Positions 1 to 11,919 of a stretch of DNA of 64,000 nt are shown piece by piece. The notes under the pieces are model-generated. The model was given only the letters and a program-made list of their open reading frames with translations, had not been told where the DNA came from and made no database searches. Numbering within the stretch: position 1 is the stretch's first letter; every line of letters starts with the position of its first letter. The position numbers and the translations under genes are program-made. The DNA comes from Branchiostoma floridae. Its lineage: Eukaryota; Chordata; Leptocardii; Amphioxiformes; Branchiostomatidae. The DNA is taken from assembly GCF_000003815.2 (NCBI RefSeq), contig NC_049992.1, positions 5,953,094 through 6,017,093 of the forward strand. Direction: 5' to 3'.

Positions 1-297
1 GAGACCACCGTTGCCAGGTGTTTTCAATACCGCACATGCGCAGTAGCGGAAATATTTCGGCTCCAAGAACTTCTCGTAGGACGATTTTTAGACTTTTCTT
101 TCAAGAAAAGCCTTACAAAATCACTGATATTGGTAAAACTCAGTAAAACTATAATTTAGCTAGTTTTCTTTCATCCGAACGTGTGAGAAGTGTTGTGTCA
201 GTAAGGATATTTGTTGTACCGGTGTTTTTAGACTCGCCCCCCTCCCCCCTGGGTGCCTAGGCGACGTTTACAGAAGTGGAGTTCCACAGTTGGGTCT
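1..297 (+). promoter_or_regulatory. Promoter and 5' leader of IFT46
   Basis: The first bases contain GTTGCCAGG at about 9-17, which resembles one half of an RFX X-box (GTTGCC...). At 32-42 there is GCACATGCGCA, a close match to the NRF1 palindrome. No TATA box is visible. RFX factors drive many intraflagellar transport genes, so an X-box half-site just upstream of IFT46 fits, but only a half-site is present and the window starts here, so more promoter may lie outside. The coding ATG follows at 298. Confidence 0.4.
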
Positions 298-3200
298 ATG
301 GCGGATGACTCGGACTCTGATCAGGGAACCAGGATTCACGTCAACCAACATTACGACGAGTCGCTAGAAGTAGCCAACGCAGAGGAGGTATTGTTGTTGT
401 TTGGGTGCTGTTGTTGTTGTTGTCGTCACTGTTTATTTATTGTGTGTGTAATATATGAATTATTTACCTGAAATACATCTGGATTTCTGCACATTGTAAC
501 GTTACAATGCATCTAACGTTATGTTCTAAGCTTCACAAACGTTGCATGTTCTTGTTCGTTCAGGTGATGTGTAACGTTAATATAACGTCCCATGGACTAA
601 CAATTGCTGCAAAATTAATAACCATTTGAATGTTCTGAATATTGAAATAAGAAAGAAGCTGTTCTCTTGAATTTTGTAACATTTTTAAATGCTCTCACCA
701 ATGATGTTTCGCTCTAGGTTAATTTGTACATACATGTGTAGTATTACATACATACATCATCGACCAGCGGTTGGAACCAGGCAAGTACAGATTTCACCCC
801 AAAGGCCCCTATCTGACATAGCTTGCTCGAAATTATCAAAGTGTATACCAGAGTCTCTAGTCAAAGTGTCCGTAAAAGACAAACTTCTGCAATGTACCCG
901 GCCACTTGGTTTCCATAGAAGAACAGATGACACTAATTCCTGTTTTGCTCGGCAACAGTGTCCCGCAAACTTTACCCTTCGGTGTAGTACTAACGTTATA
1001 TGTTTGTGATTATATTTACTAATATGTATGTAACGTTATTGAGAATACTCATCTGAGTCATACAGTCATGTACATTGTATATTTTTCTATATAACATGAT
1101 TCGTCAGTTTAGAGATAGATTGAATTTTGATAATGAATTGTCTCCCAGTCCTAGTACGGTAGTATAAAAAAATTCCACCATTTGTCCAACATATCTTAGG
1201 GTCATGACATAAAAGTTTTAAAATGTATTTTTGTGAGCTAAAATGACAGATTTAACACTAAAATTCACAACATGGCAGTGGTGGACAGGTATTCTAAAAT
1301 TCACTTGTCTTATCGGGCAAGCACATAAAAATTTACTTGCCTGAACTAATTTTTCGACTTGACCAAATTTCAAATGTCACTTTTACATGCATTTTCACTT
1401 CCAGCAATGGAATCCTTATTATTACCTCTATTTCTCTATGTTAACCATTGCTTGATGTGATGACTGTAACTAAAAAGTAACAAATATATCAAATTCTCAC
1501 TCAATGGAAAAATCTTACTTTTAGACCTGGTCATGCGCTTGCCCAATCAGCACTTTCACTTGCCCTGGAGAATAGAGCTAGTGGACTTGTCCAACCCTGC
1601 ATGCGCTCTCAAACAATGAGTGAAACAGAAAAAGATCTCATTTCTCTGTTTGACTTCTGCCCTTCCTTCCAGGCTTTTAGCTAGGATAAGTGACTATTGT
1701 ACTTGTAGGGGGTCTGGGGGGCATCCACCTTCCATGGTGCAGAGTTTTTGATGATTTTAAGTTAAAACAGTGCATTCTAAGGTATCCAAAGAGGCAAAAA
1801 TACTGCTACAGATATCACAGTAGAAGACTGTGACCACAGATGACCTGGTAGCATCCCTGGTCAATCAGTATTTCATGCTTGTCAGGCGATTTTCTCCCCA
1901 GTATAGGACGTCCAGGGGCATAAAATTTCTTGTTGTTCTAAGAAAAGTGCGTCCAGATGACACGTTGACGCATGACTGGCTAAAAAGCCTGCTTCCTTCC
2001 CCATGTCCAGGTGGCGAGTCAGTACGGTGTGACGCCCAGTCCCCGCGTACCGCCGGGACCAGCAGGCCGACCGCACCGCCCCGGGCCAGGGGAGAGTGCC
2101 ACGCCCACACGCAGCTCCACAGGTGGGGAAAACTGGCGGCAAGGGTTTTGTTTGTGTGTCCCAAGCTACACTAGAGGGATATTGCCAGTGCAGTTACTAG
2201 TAAGCATAGGGCCCGGGTTTACTCTTTGATTTGTATCCTCTATGGTGGGATTTTAGCCCTTATGCTGCCTTTCAACCAGCACTTAGGTGGCTTTTGTATT
2301 GACATTTTGCTTTGTAACAAAGGTAAAAAGTTTTGCTTTCTTTCAAAAGCTTTGGCCCTTGAAATGTACGAAATAGTGTTTCTGAGGGATGAAAATGTAA
2401 GGATTTTCAGAGGGAGGATCCCCCAGGGTTCGAAATACTTTTCGTGGTGTAAAGATTTAACAAAAGGTAACAATTAATAATTCTTCATTTTTGTTCTTTC
2501 ACATCTACTTGGAAGACTTTGGAAAACTTTGACTTCAAAATACATTTTGTGCAAGTGGTAAGTTTGCAACAAAAATAATTTTGCTTTTTGATAGAAAAAG
2601 AGCCATTGTATGACTGTCACATTAGTATCCACTTTCCAATTTTTTTAATTAGTCGCATGTATGTATTGCTCTTTTTGCATGCTTGCAATTATGTTTATCA
2701 AGGAAACAGATGAAAAATAATGAATGACCAGAAGAAGAATATTCCAACAGACGACATTGTATCTTCAAGTCAGTTCGGCCTATTGGAAAAAATACAAAGT
2801 CAGGAAACACCATATGTGTGTAAAAGGATTGACATTTTTGTAATACAAAGATATCGATCCCCATTACCCCTACCACAGAAGGAGCCATGTCCGACAGCGA
2901 CGAGTTTGAGACTGGGGAAACCCCTCGGGACCCTCGAGACATGGGAGGCCAGGGGACAGCACAACAACAACAACAACAGCAACAACAACAACAACAGAGG
3001 ACTGACTCAGGTAGGTTATTCGTAATATGCTAGAATCTTTTCTTGAAACGGGAAAATGTGTATTATTCAGATGGTGGGAATTAATGAAAAATCTGTTCAA
3101 TTTTTTTGGGTACTAGCTATAACATCCATTGGCATAATACCGGTCGGTTTGCTGCAATTTCTCAAGCAATGCTAATTTGGCAAATGATCAACGCATCATT

Positions 3201-6200
3201 TTCTCCAGTTACATGTTGCTGTTACAGCTTACCTTTGCCACTTCTTCTGTGTAAATTATTTTGTCTCTCTGGTCCTGCTAAAAACATAATATCGTAATTG
3301 GAACACACCGCGGAATTGCACGGAGAACGGGCGCGTGGTTGGAAGGGGGTGCACTATACCGGCCGAACGAAACATGGCACAATTAACTGCCGCTATGTAC
3401 CTTTATACATCCTCTGTTGTTCCTTTCTTTCCTGTAAGTAGTTGCACAAAACAAAAATCTGCATGAGCATACAAAAAGTCATGAGAAAATGGGCGTATAC
3501 TGACAAGAATTTTCATTTAATTTTGGTCCGTCACAACCGCTATGACGTAAAACTTTACTGCTGGCCGTAGCATTAAAAATGGCGGGAAAATGGCGGCGTA
3601 CGTTCAATTTGACCCATTCAGCCGTAGATCCGGGCGATAATGCAACGGTTCCTCACACTTTTACTCGAGTTGTAGGTCACCAAAAGAAATTCAAGATTGC
3701 TGTTGAATCATGCTCGTCTTGTGCCGTGAGCACATGTGATTATTATCTACAAATCTGGCGATGAACGTGACAGTGTGTTTGTCCCACGACGAGCTCGCCT
3801 GCCCCGAAAATGACCTGAAAACTTTTGGCCTTGTTGTCTTCAAATGCATTGTTATCGATGCTTTGTAAATTATGTATTGGACACCTAGATGTCTGAAGTG
3901 TGCATACCTCAGAAATAACTATTGTTGCATGTGTAGATCTCTTTAAGTTCCACTATTTTTAATCGACCGGTATAAGGCTTATGACCGGTATTATGCCAAT
4001 GCATGTTAGATGTCACACATAAATGATGTTATTGTTAGGCCTAGGAAAAAAGTTCTACCTGAAAGCTATGTAACTCCACTGCCTACCCCCAAAAAAGTCT
4101 AGGGTTGGCAGGTTTTACTAGGGTAGGCCAGGAAACAGGAAACACAACATTTTCCTAGGCCTGACTGATAACAGCCATCTATAGCAATACAGATAAGTTT
4201 AAGATTGCATTTTCATGTGGAATAAGGTCACGATGTACAAATGGTGGTAACGATAATACAGCAGTAAGCCAGCTGCAGAAATTTTGCAATTGAACCCGAA
4301 ATCAAAACTATCAAGTAATCCAATTAAACAGAAATTTCCCCTATTTTGTTTTCATGGCTGCATTCTTGGGCCTTAAAGCTAAAGGTATGTGACACAAATT
4401 GGTCAATACTTTTCTTGTCTCTCAGTCTTTCCTAAATTCACTTCATCTACAACATGCATTTTGCCAGCTTGATATTGAAGCATCCTCGTGACATGTACAT
4501 TCAGTCACTGCACAGTCTGGGAGTGCCGGTACAGTCTGTTTCTTTTGTGTTGCCTTCTTTTTCACTGAATTTTGATCTCACAGCACGTTTGCAGTGGAGC
4601 CTGCTAACTTTGCTATCATTTGAGACCTCAGGGTCACATGACCCAAAGTAAGATGTGGGTTATTCTTCTTGAAGAAGCCTAGAGTATTATTCAGTACTAC
4701 TACTAGGATAAGTCATGGTTGGACAAGTTTTCTAAAATTCCTTTGTCCTATCCTTGCCAAAATCCAAGTGACTTTTTTCTATGCATTTTCACTTCCAGCA
4801 ATAGAATTATTTTATCATTGGCTCTATATATTGTTCTGTGTTGACTAATCTCCAAGTAGATCCTACGGTGCCATAAGATTCATTCATTTTATTTATTTGT
4901 CCATGGACAAATATGTCAACACTAGTTTTCTATGAGCCCTGTGTACATAAACATATAAGATAACAAATTAAGGTTCCAATCAACTTTAATAAAGAATGAC
5001 AAAAATATTATGAACAAACCAAAGAAATAAATACTAAGTAATACAAATAAAAAGGTAAATAAGATAGAAAAAGAATTTGCATATCAATGAGTTATAAACA
5101 AAACAAAATAAACCGTTTTATGAAAATACCCCTGTGTTGTTCCCAGATGATGATGATGATGATGACTCGGACACCTCTAACGGTGATGATGATGATGATG
5201 ATGATGAACACGCCCAGGTGGAGGGCGCGTACGATCCCGCTGACTACGATCATCTGGCCGTTACGCCAGAGATCAAGGATCTGTTCCAGTATATCACAAG
5301 GTCAGGGTTTGTTATTTCTTGTTTATTTGTTTCAATTTTCACCATAGAAACTAGTAATCATAAAGCACCATAGCTACAGACAGTTCTGGGCAATGACCAC
5401 ATATTCATGCAGCCGCAAAAGGCCCAGTTTGAGTCCAGTTGGAGCATTTAAGCCTATTAGTATTACAGACTTGTGTAAGCAGTCCTTTTCAAGGACAATG
5501 TAAAAGAAATTTCATATTGATGAGACAGCTGTGCAGGGGGCAGACTTTCAGATTTGGCAAGAAAAGGGTTTTGGTTAATTTGTTAGGCCTGTGCAGACCC
5601 CTAAGTTGAAGTGGTCGGTCCCTAAATTGATGTCAATGACTCATCAGAAACCAAGTATTGAGACCTGCAGTCTGGATTGTTTTTAACACTTGAGAAAGCG
5701 GGCTGTTGCGTGGGGTGAGTGAAATGTTCAATGATGAGATTATGACACCCTGAACTTGCAAAACGCATTGCTTTCTTTTCTGTACCCCCTAGATACACCC
5801 CGCAGTCTATCGAACTGGAGCACAAGCTCAAGCCGTTCATTCCTGACTTCATTCCCGCGGTGGGCGACATCGACGCCTTCGTGAAGGTTGGGAGGCCGGA
5901 CAGCAAGCCCAGTCCCCTGGGACTGACCGTTCTAGACGAGCCGTGCGCCAAACAGTCGGATCCCACCGTGTTGGACTTACAACTCAGGGCTATCTCTAAA
6001 CAGGTGTGAACAAGTTCTTCCCTAAAAAGCAGTTACTCAAGCAACTGGATATGATTTTGGAAATGGTCAGGCATTTCAGACAGCCATCCGGTGTCTTTCA
6101 TCACTGACAATAAAGACACCGGATGGTTGTCTGAAACGTCTGATCTTATTACCTTGATGTCTAACCTTTATCGACGTAACAAGTTCCTCATTTGTAAGTC

Positions 6201-7689
6201 TATTAGATAGGTTAGCTGTAGAAAATCTTTGTTAGTTTAGCATTGTTCTAAGCTATTGAAAACAGCTTGATTTGTTTATTCACTTGTTGATGGTAAGTAT
6301 CATATTATTAAATGTGGAAGAAGTCTTGAAAATCCACCCAGGAGTGACAAATATGAGCAGAAAATGTTGTCTTTTGGAAAATAAAAAGCCCAGCCACATT
6401 GACAGACAAAAATTTAACTTTTGATTTCAAGTTTAAAATGATACAATAATGTGGACCAGGTTAAAATCATAGTCATGTTGCTACCATCCCCAGTACTACA
6501 TGAAAACGTTAAGTCTTACAATTAGATACATATTAAATAGATAAAAAAAAAACTCCTGTGTATCCAATCTTTTGGCAAAGCTTAGCGTTTTTTTATGGTA
6601 TATTTTTTCATAATGAATTCTGTAACATTGTTGAAGAGGTTCATCAGTCACGTATGTTTACAGTTACTATCAATTTTTTTTCTAACAGTAACTGTTTATT
6701 AAAGGTAGAGACCGTACCTCCAAATTTTCGATGTCTACCAGTACATCTTGGACGTGGAGAATGGTCTAGTCTCGAATTCTGTAACAGTTTTATCCCATAT
6801 TTTTCTTTGTGTCCAGACCACAACCAAAGCTATGCAGGTGAGCAGTGTAGCGCAGGCAGACAAGAACCCCAAGGCCATTGAGAACTGGATCGACAGTATC
6901 AGCGAGCTACACCGCTCCAAACCTCCGCCCAACGTCCACTACACCAAGAACATGCCGGACATCGAACAGCTCATGCAGGAGTGGCCGCCAGAGTTCGAGG
7001 ACCTTCTGAACAGGGTGAGGACTGATGTCGTGGGTTCAGTTTGAGGAAACATTTCAGGATAAGTTTGTATTATAAGGCCTCCTAGTGGCTTTCTATGGTA
7101 CTGCAGCAGAACTTTTCTTCTTCTTCTTTTGTACTGCCAAGCCTCTAATTTTAGAGATTAACGGCAGATTTTGGTTTTAATATCTTTAGAGTTGGTCACT
7201 AAGTCACTCTATGATACTTCTGAAAAAATACACATTTTTTAACACATCAATCCTTGGTTGGTAACTGGACATTTTCCTTCTGTCTTCAAGTGACGTCCAC
7301 TGTTAATCTATTTACATAGGTCTGAGTCATTTTTTTTATTCATAGGAAGGTATTTCTGGTCCTATTATATTTTTTCTATGATTAAAAAAATGCTTATTTG
7401 AAGCCTAAATGGTAGCTTGACCTCTGGTTTTCCGTAGGTCGGGCTGCCGACAGCTGACCTTGACTGTGACCTTCCCACGTACATCGACCTGATCTGTTCC
7501 ATACTGGACATCCCGGTCTACAAGAACAGACTACAGTCTCTACACATCCTCTTCACTCTCTACTCAGAGTTCAAGAACTCCCAGCACTTCAAGGTGCTGG
7601 CTGAGCAGAACAACATGGAGAACCTACCCCCCCAGGCCCCCCCTGACGGGCAGGGGGGTGCGGATCGGTGGGCACCAGGGGGGGAGTAG
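298..7689 (+). CDS. IFT46: Intraflagellar transport protein 46 (IFT-B complex), seven exons
   Basis: IFT46 is a core IFT-B subunit that helps bring outer dynein arm cargo into cilia. Exons: 298-387, 2011-2122, 2879-3010, 5147-5300, 5793-6003, 6817-7014, 7438-7689. All joins are GT-AG and phases match (0,1,1,2,0,0), giving 382 residues, longer than the roughly 300 of vertebrate IFT46. Residues 1-30 carry the N-terminal NQHYDESLEV motif. The second exon is Pro/Gly-rich. The third has a run of 12 Gln, and the fourth has two runs of seven Asp. The conserved core starts at EGAYDPADYDHL and continues with LFQYITRYTPQSIELEHKLK, FIPDFIPAVGDIDAFVKV, KQSDPTVL, NPKAIENWIDSISELHRSKP, MPDIEQLMQEWPPEFE and DIPVYKNRLQSLHILFTLYS. 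These blocks are diagnostic of IFT46. The second exon was placed by phase and open frame, so it is slightly less certain. The low-complexity N-terminal half is the expected variable region. Confidence 0.95.
1265..1500. repeat. Intronic interspersed repeat, copy 1
   Basis: The stretch around TTACATGCATTTTCACTTCC and the following AGCAATGGAATC recurs in diverged form at about 4700-4860 in another intron of the same gene. Both copies also share the preceding 'ACAAG/ACAGG...TTCTAAAATTCACTTGTC' type text. No terminal repeats were found, so the class is unknown. The rest of 388-2010 shows nothing coding apart from the flanking exons. Confidence 0.5.
3119..4010. mobile_element. DNA transposon remnant with inverted ends, in an IFT46 intron
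   Basis: The left end reads AACATCCATTGGCATAATAC then CGGTC, and the right end at about 3983-4008 is the inverted counterpart (GACCGGTATTATGCCAATGC then ATGTT). The roughly 25-bp inverted ends are about 0.9 kb apart. No transposase frame is visible, so it would be a non-autonomous element. A related end motif (GGTATTATGGCACC) occurs in the 37164-37377 element. Confidence 0.55.
4700..4860. repeat. Intronic interspersed repeat, copy 2
   Basis: This is a diverged partner of the 1265-1500 sequence, sharing the block CATTTTCACTTCCAGCAAT and the text before it. It lies in the intron between the Gln-rich and Asp-rich exons of IFT46. The surrounding intron (4013-5146) holds no other recognisable feature. 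Confidence 0.45.
5150..5206 (+). repeat. (GAT)n microsatellite inside an IFT46 coding exon
   Basis: Two GAT runs, separated by a Ser/Asp/Thr/Asn spacer, encode the two seven-residue Asp tracts of IFT46. Both are in frame and sit in the acidic linker that is also Asp-rich in vertebrate IFT46. Confidence 0.8.
6065..6180. repeat. Foldback hairpin with LINE-tail-like 3' flank
   Basis: Two 34-base arms (6065-6098 and 6112-6145) are inverted copies with a 13-base loop; the inner block ending GCCATCCGGTGTCTTT pairs perfectly and mismatches are mostly near the outer end. The following text TCTTATTACC and GATGTCTAACC...ATCGACG recurs at 7904-7943, so both belong to one interspersed family. Confidence 0.65.
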
Positions 7690-7830
7690 TGACATAAGAG
7701 TAGCCATAGTATCTAGATTTTCGTGGAACAAAATGTCTCAATTTTCCGCATATGTCACCATGGTCACCATAAAGTTGAAAGATATTTAGAATTTGGGGCG
7801 ATTACTTATTTTTTCATGGCAATCATAGCT

Positions 7831-7956
7831 TATTTGATGAATACGCCAAAAATAGTTACTCAAGCAACTGGATATGGTTGCTTGAGTAACTATTTTTGGC
7901 GTATCTTATTACCTGCTGAGTGGATGTCTAACCTACATCGACGTATTTGATGAATA
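7831..7956 (+). mobile_element. Short retrotransposon-like insertion with 27-bp perfect palindrome and 13-bp target duplication
   Basis: A direct repeat TATTTGATGAATA at 7831-7843 and 7944-7956 flanks about 100 bases. Inside, 7842-7868 and 7877-7903 form a perfect 27-bp inverted repeat around the loop TGGATATG, followed by the shared tail ending GATGTCTAACC...ATCGACG. A 13-bp target duplication with an inverted 5' part fits a 5'-truncated LINE copy inverted by twin priming. It lies just downstream of the IFT46 stop, probably in the 3' UTR. Confidence 0.65.
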
Positions 7957-8601
7957 AATTTGAATTAAAAGATTCCACAAAATAAAAGAGAAAAAATGCT
8001 ATTCTAAATGACTAAGTAATGTGTTTGAATTAGCAATCTCACAATTTTGAGAGTCTTGATGCATTGCAACCACTATCCCATGTGTCACTGGAAATATTTT
8101 GGAGACACCTTTAGAAAAGGCTGCCAATGAAAGTTGGAAAGTGACCATCTTTGCAAATCTATGAAACATGACTGGTGTTGTATAGTACTCTAAGGAATGT
8201 CAATGCTGTATATATATATATATAGATACATACATAATGTAGAAGGCACAATATATGTCACATTTCCTGCTATACAGTAGTGTATTTTCCCCTATGAAGC
8301 TTTGAGTGGATATTTGAATAATTATATGATTGCTCCAAAAATGAAAGCTCACAGGAATGATTCTATTGCTTTCAAGTCGCCTTTCTCACATCTCCATCAG
8401 GTAGATCTTGCCTTTTTTTTTCACTTTAATCTTTCCCTTTTTTGGGCACTTTGAAGTCTCAATGTATCAAGTGGAGAAACTGAACATTCTTTAAGTTTGC
8501 TCTTTTCTTACATTAGACACAAATGTAAAGCATCATTGATAGCATGGCTTGCAATGTATGTTTGCGGGTATTAAGCCTTTTCTATGTTTTTTTTTTCTGT
8601 A

Positions 8602-8607
8602 AATAAA
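8602..8607 (+). terminator. Candidate polyadenylation signal for IFT46
   Basis: AATAAA follows the IFT46 stop codon by about 0.9 kb. A nearer AATAAA at 7953-7958 overlaps the repeat's target duplication, so either could be used. The region between is AT-rich without an open frame of note. Confidence 0.35.
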
Positions 8608-8743
8608 CGAAATGTCGACAATGATTTTGTTGCCTGACCAGTTCTTCGCACTATACCCAAGCTACATGTATGATCATACTGGATAGACTGGAATGGAGCA
8701 GACTAGGGGTGTGTACCAGTAACTGCAAAAATCATTTACTAAA

Positions 8744-8955
8744 TACTGTAAATGCATTTAAGTTTGCAGGGATTTAATTTCGCAGTAGGGAGAAAAAGTA
8801 CTTTTTGCGGTGGTTTTAATTTTGCGGTAACACCATAGGCTGCAGTCTAATACCATGATAGAAAAATGTTCGCGGTGGTTTTAAGTTCGCGGTGAAGTGG
8901 TCACCGCAAAAACCGCGAACATTAATCCACTGCAAATATTTCTGCATTTACAGTA
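8744..8955. mobile_element. MITE with TACTGTAAATGC inverted ends
   Basis: The left end is TACTGTAAATGCATTTAAG and the right end is its inverse, GCATTTACAGTA. The interior holds GCGGT/ACCGC motifs repeated in both orientations, so the whole 212 bp can fold back. Ends beginning at a TA are typical of Tc1/mariner-type MITEs. No coding capacity. Confidence 0.75.
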
Positions 8956-9689
8956 CAAAATGTACTAGGTACCTAACCTAGGTCAAACATACTGGAACAT
9001 TAATGAACTGGTACAGTACCTGAATACACTTACACTCAAAAGTGTATTACTAACTACTTGTTTTATTTTCATCACAAAGATGAAAAGTTAGTGCTGCAAT
9101 AAAGATTGCAGGCAACTTCGGTTCGAATGTGTAATCAGGCATGTGGAGGCTGTTGCTTTACTTCACAGCATCAAGTAAATGTTTTGTCAGTGTTAACGTT
9201 GGTTCAGAATCCTATGCGATATTTCTTTGGACGCCCTTATATGGTAACATATGGAAATATGACATTGTACATCTATCATGGGCAAAGTTGTATTATTTTC
9301 CATTTCTATATGTGAGCTGACAGAAATGATGAAAGAAATACAGTTGAACAATGCAGAACTAAAGTGCATTAGAACACTCGTATTTTCAACATCATGTTCA
9401 AATAAAAATATACAATGTACATGTACAATACACTTTTTAAATAAAACTTTATTTGTCCATTGCAACCGGAAATGAAGATAACATACATGTGAAATGATTC
9501 TACAACATTTTTAACGTTCAGAAGTCGATAGAAAATTCTATACCTCTTGCCAGCGTTCGACACACACCCTAAAGGCTGGGGTTGAAAATGTTTTGCTATT
9601 CTTTTTTTGTTGTTGTTGTTGTTGTCTATTAGTCTTTCGGGTAGACAAGGACAGTGTGGCACTGCACTCAAGTAACTTGAATTAACTAC

Positions 9690-9892
9690 ACAGCACTGAC
9701 AAAAGGTAAAGGTAGCCTTTTCTTTTACCTCCCCGACCGTAGTCAGTACCCATTTTTACACCTGGGTAAAGTAAGGAAGGTCGTGTTAAGCGCCTTTCCC
9801 AAGAGCACAACATCGGGGGCACGGCTTGTATCGCACTCGGATCCCCTAGTTTTCGAGCCGCACGCTCTACCAGTTACGGCACACACAGCACC
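9690..9892 (-). mobile_element. tRNA-derived SINE
   Basis: Read on the minus strand from about 9892, it starts with GTAACTGGTAGAGCG, a Pol III A-box in a tRNA-like head. The body follows with CTTGGGAAAGGCGCTTAACA, then CCCAGGTGTAAAAATGGGTA. Related bodies occur at about 17830-17945, 43265-43460 and 50985-51080, and fragments lie in the 163-bp satellite at 38.4-39.3 kb. Confidence 0.7.
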
Positions 9893-9999
9893 AACGTCTC
9901 GCTAGGTTAAGTCAGGTAACACGATATTTTCCCTAAGCCTAACGAAGGTACCGTATCGGTATGTTCCAGTGACTTGCTTAAGGGGTGGAGTAGTGCGTC

Positions 10000-10112
10000 A
10001 TTACTGTTGGCACATGCGCAGTAGTGGTTTACACACGGGTTAACGGGGTTAACTATAACAATACGTCACACCTAACCTGACCACACCTGCCGACAGTGTC
10101 AACTTTCTACAG
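10000..10112 (+). promoter_or_regulatory. Likely promoter and first non-coding exon of the sialyltransferase gene
   Basis: CACATGCGCAGTAG at about 10012 repeats the NRF1-like motif seen at the IFT46 promoter. The strong donor CAG|GTAAGT at 10112/10113 ends what looks like an untranslated first exon. A matching acceptor TTTCAG at 11441-11446 would start the exon that holds the ATG at 11920. There is no transcript evidence. The intron 10113-11446 shows no gene. Confidence 0.4.
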
Positions 10113-11919
10113 GTAAGTCACAAACTCCTAAGGAAACAACGTAGCTCTAAAATGTTCAATTGCATGGGCAACACATTTCTTCTTTTTTTATACTTGAACA
10201 ATATTATAATTCCACCTTGAGTATTTTAATAGGATTCTATGTAAATTTATATGTACAATGCTCTCTTCTTCGTTCTCCAGAGTGACCCTTTTGAACACGG
10301 TGAACTGACCCCATTCGCAACCACTGCCGTGCTGTTTGTATAGTGCAGTAAAGTAGGTGCCGAATTCACAACCTTTTTAAAGCAGTGTTACAAACCTTAA
10401 GAACAGCTTTGAATAAAAAAGATATGTGATTCTTATGATTATACACGACGCAGCATTTTCAAGTTTAAGTACCATGTATTGCCTTGTTAATATCGCGTGT
10501 GACGATGCCAGGCAGATATTGTTGGACTTTAGTGTACAGTTGTTGACATTTTTTTAAAGAAAAAGTGTTTTCAAAGGCTGTTTATTAAGCTCCCTTCCCA
10601 ATCTTAATATCACGTACACATGTGCTTGCCACACAGTCGATAGCATTATGTCAATATTTCAGTTGTCAGTGCTGTTGTCTAGCCAGACTTAAAAATGAAT
10701 AGCTTTAAAAGTATGGTAGATTATAGTTGCTTTCTAGACAGAGTACCACTAAAAACAACCAATTAACCGTCTTCAAGTTTCAGTAGTTTGAGAAGAAGGT
10801 GTGTGCTTCACCCCAAAACTTTCGGTGACACGCTTGAGTTGTAGCTACTCTCTGAAGGTTACTGACCGAGACTTGTAATGGTCCTCTGGACTAGAATTAC
10901 AGTCCTATGGATTAGAGATAAAGGCTGCATTTTCACTAGCTTTTTTGCTAGATTTACAAACAATTCGTAGATCGGTTCTTCAGGACACAATAGACTGATA
11001 CAATGTATTCCTGACGTTTGGTATTAAAAGTGTGGAAAACAACATAAAAACATGGAGGGGGTGATATGCTTGACAAGAGTACTGCCCGGTTACTCAATGC
11101 CATTGTAACTCTAGCCGAGGGGGCATTGAATAGAGCTCGGCGGTTGAATGCACCTGTTAAAATTTGTGTACACACCCAGATCGTAGAGGGTCAATAGAGT
11201 TAGGGCCAACGACGACAGGCTATGATGTCTAAAAGACAACCGGTACCCAAAACCAATGCTACTGGTGATCATTTCATAAACAGTCCTTTGACAGCAAATC
11301 AATTCTATGCACGTAGAATCTGTTTTATGGTGTCTTTAAGTTTTTTTTATGCATACATATATACAGTTATAACCGACAGCTAATCGCAATAGTAACGATA
11401 CCTGTTGTACCATAATGTGATTCTTTTTTCATGTTATAAATTTCAGCTCTCTGGACGTCGACGACCCTTGATGGTGCTTTTTCATATTTCATACAGAAAA
11501 TGAAAAAAAGACAACGGCCATGTGATAAACACAGTGTACTTCAGAAAAATACGGGAAGATACACAAGAGCACAGATTGATGCAGATGTAAGCCAAGAAGG
11601 AAAAGTCAGCAGTGACAGAACACATCACAAGAAACAACTGTGGGAACTGTAGCTGGAAGGGAGCTAATAAGGTGATAGACAAATACTAGTATCGGACAAC
11701 AGATGCACTCGTCCGATTAACTGGGCTGCATGCATCAGAAAATTTACTACAGTCGCGTTTGAGATCGCATTCCCCACAATGCAACAGCGCCCCCTTGCTG
11801 CATTGGGAAGTAGTACAACCAGTATTACCCCGAGGAAGGTGACAGACAGTCAACGAAACGTCGGCCAGGTAGAAACACTTGGTTCGTTCGAAGAACTTTG
11901 AAACCCAGCTAAATACATC

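Noticed and set aside
2226-2477. 83-codon frame in an IFT46 intron
   Set aside because: It lies between the second and third IFT46 exons, no coding features, and a similar frame is open on the other strand.
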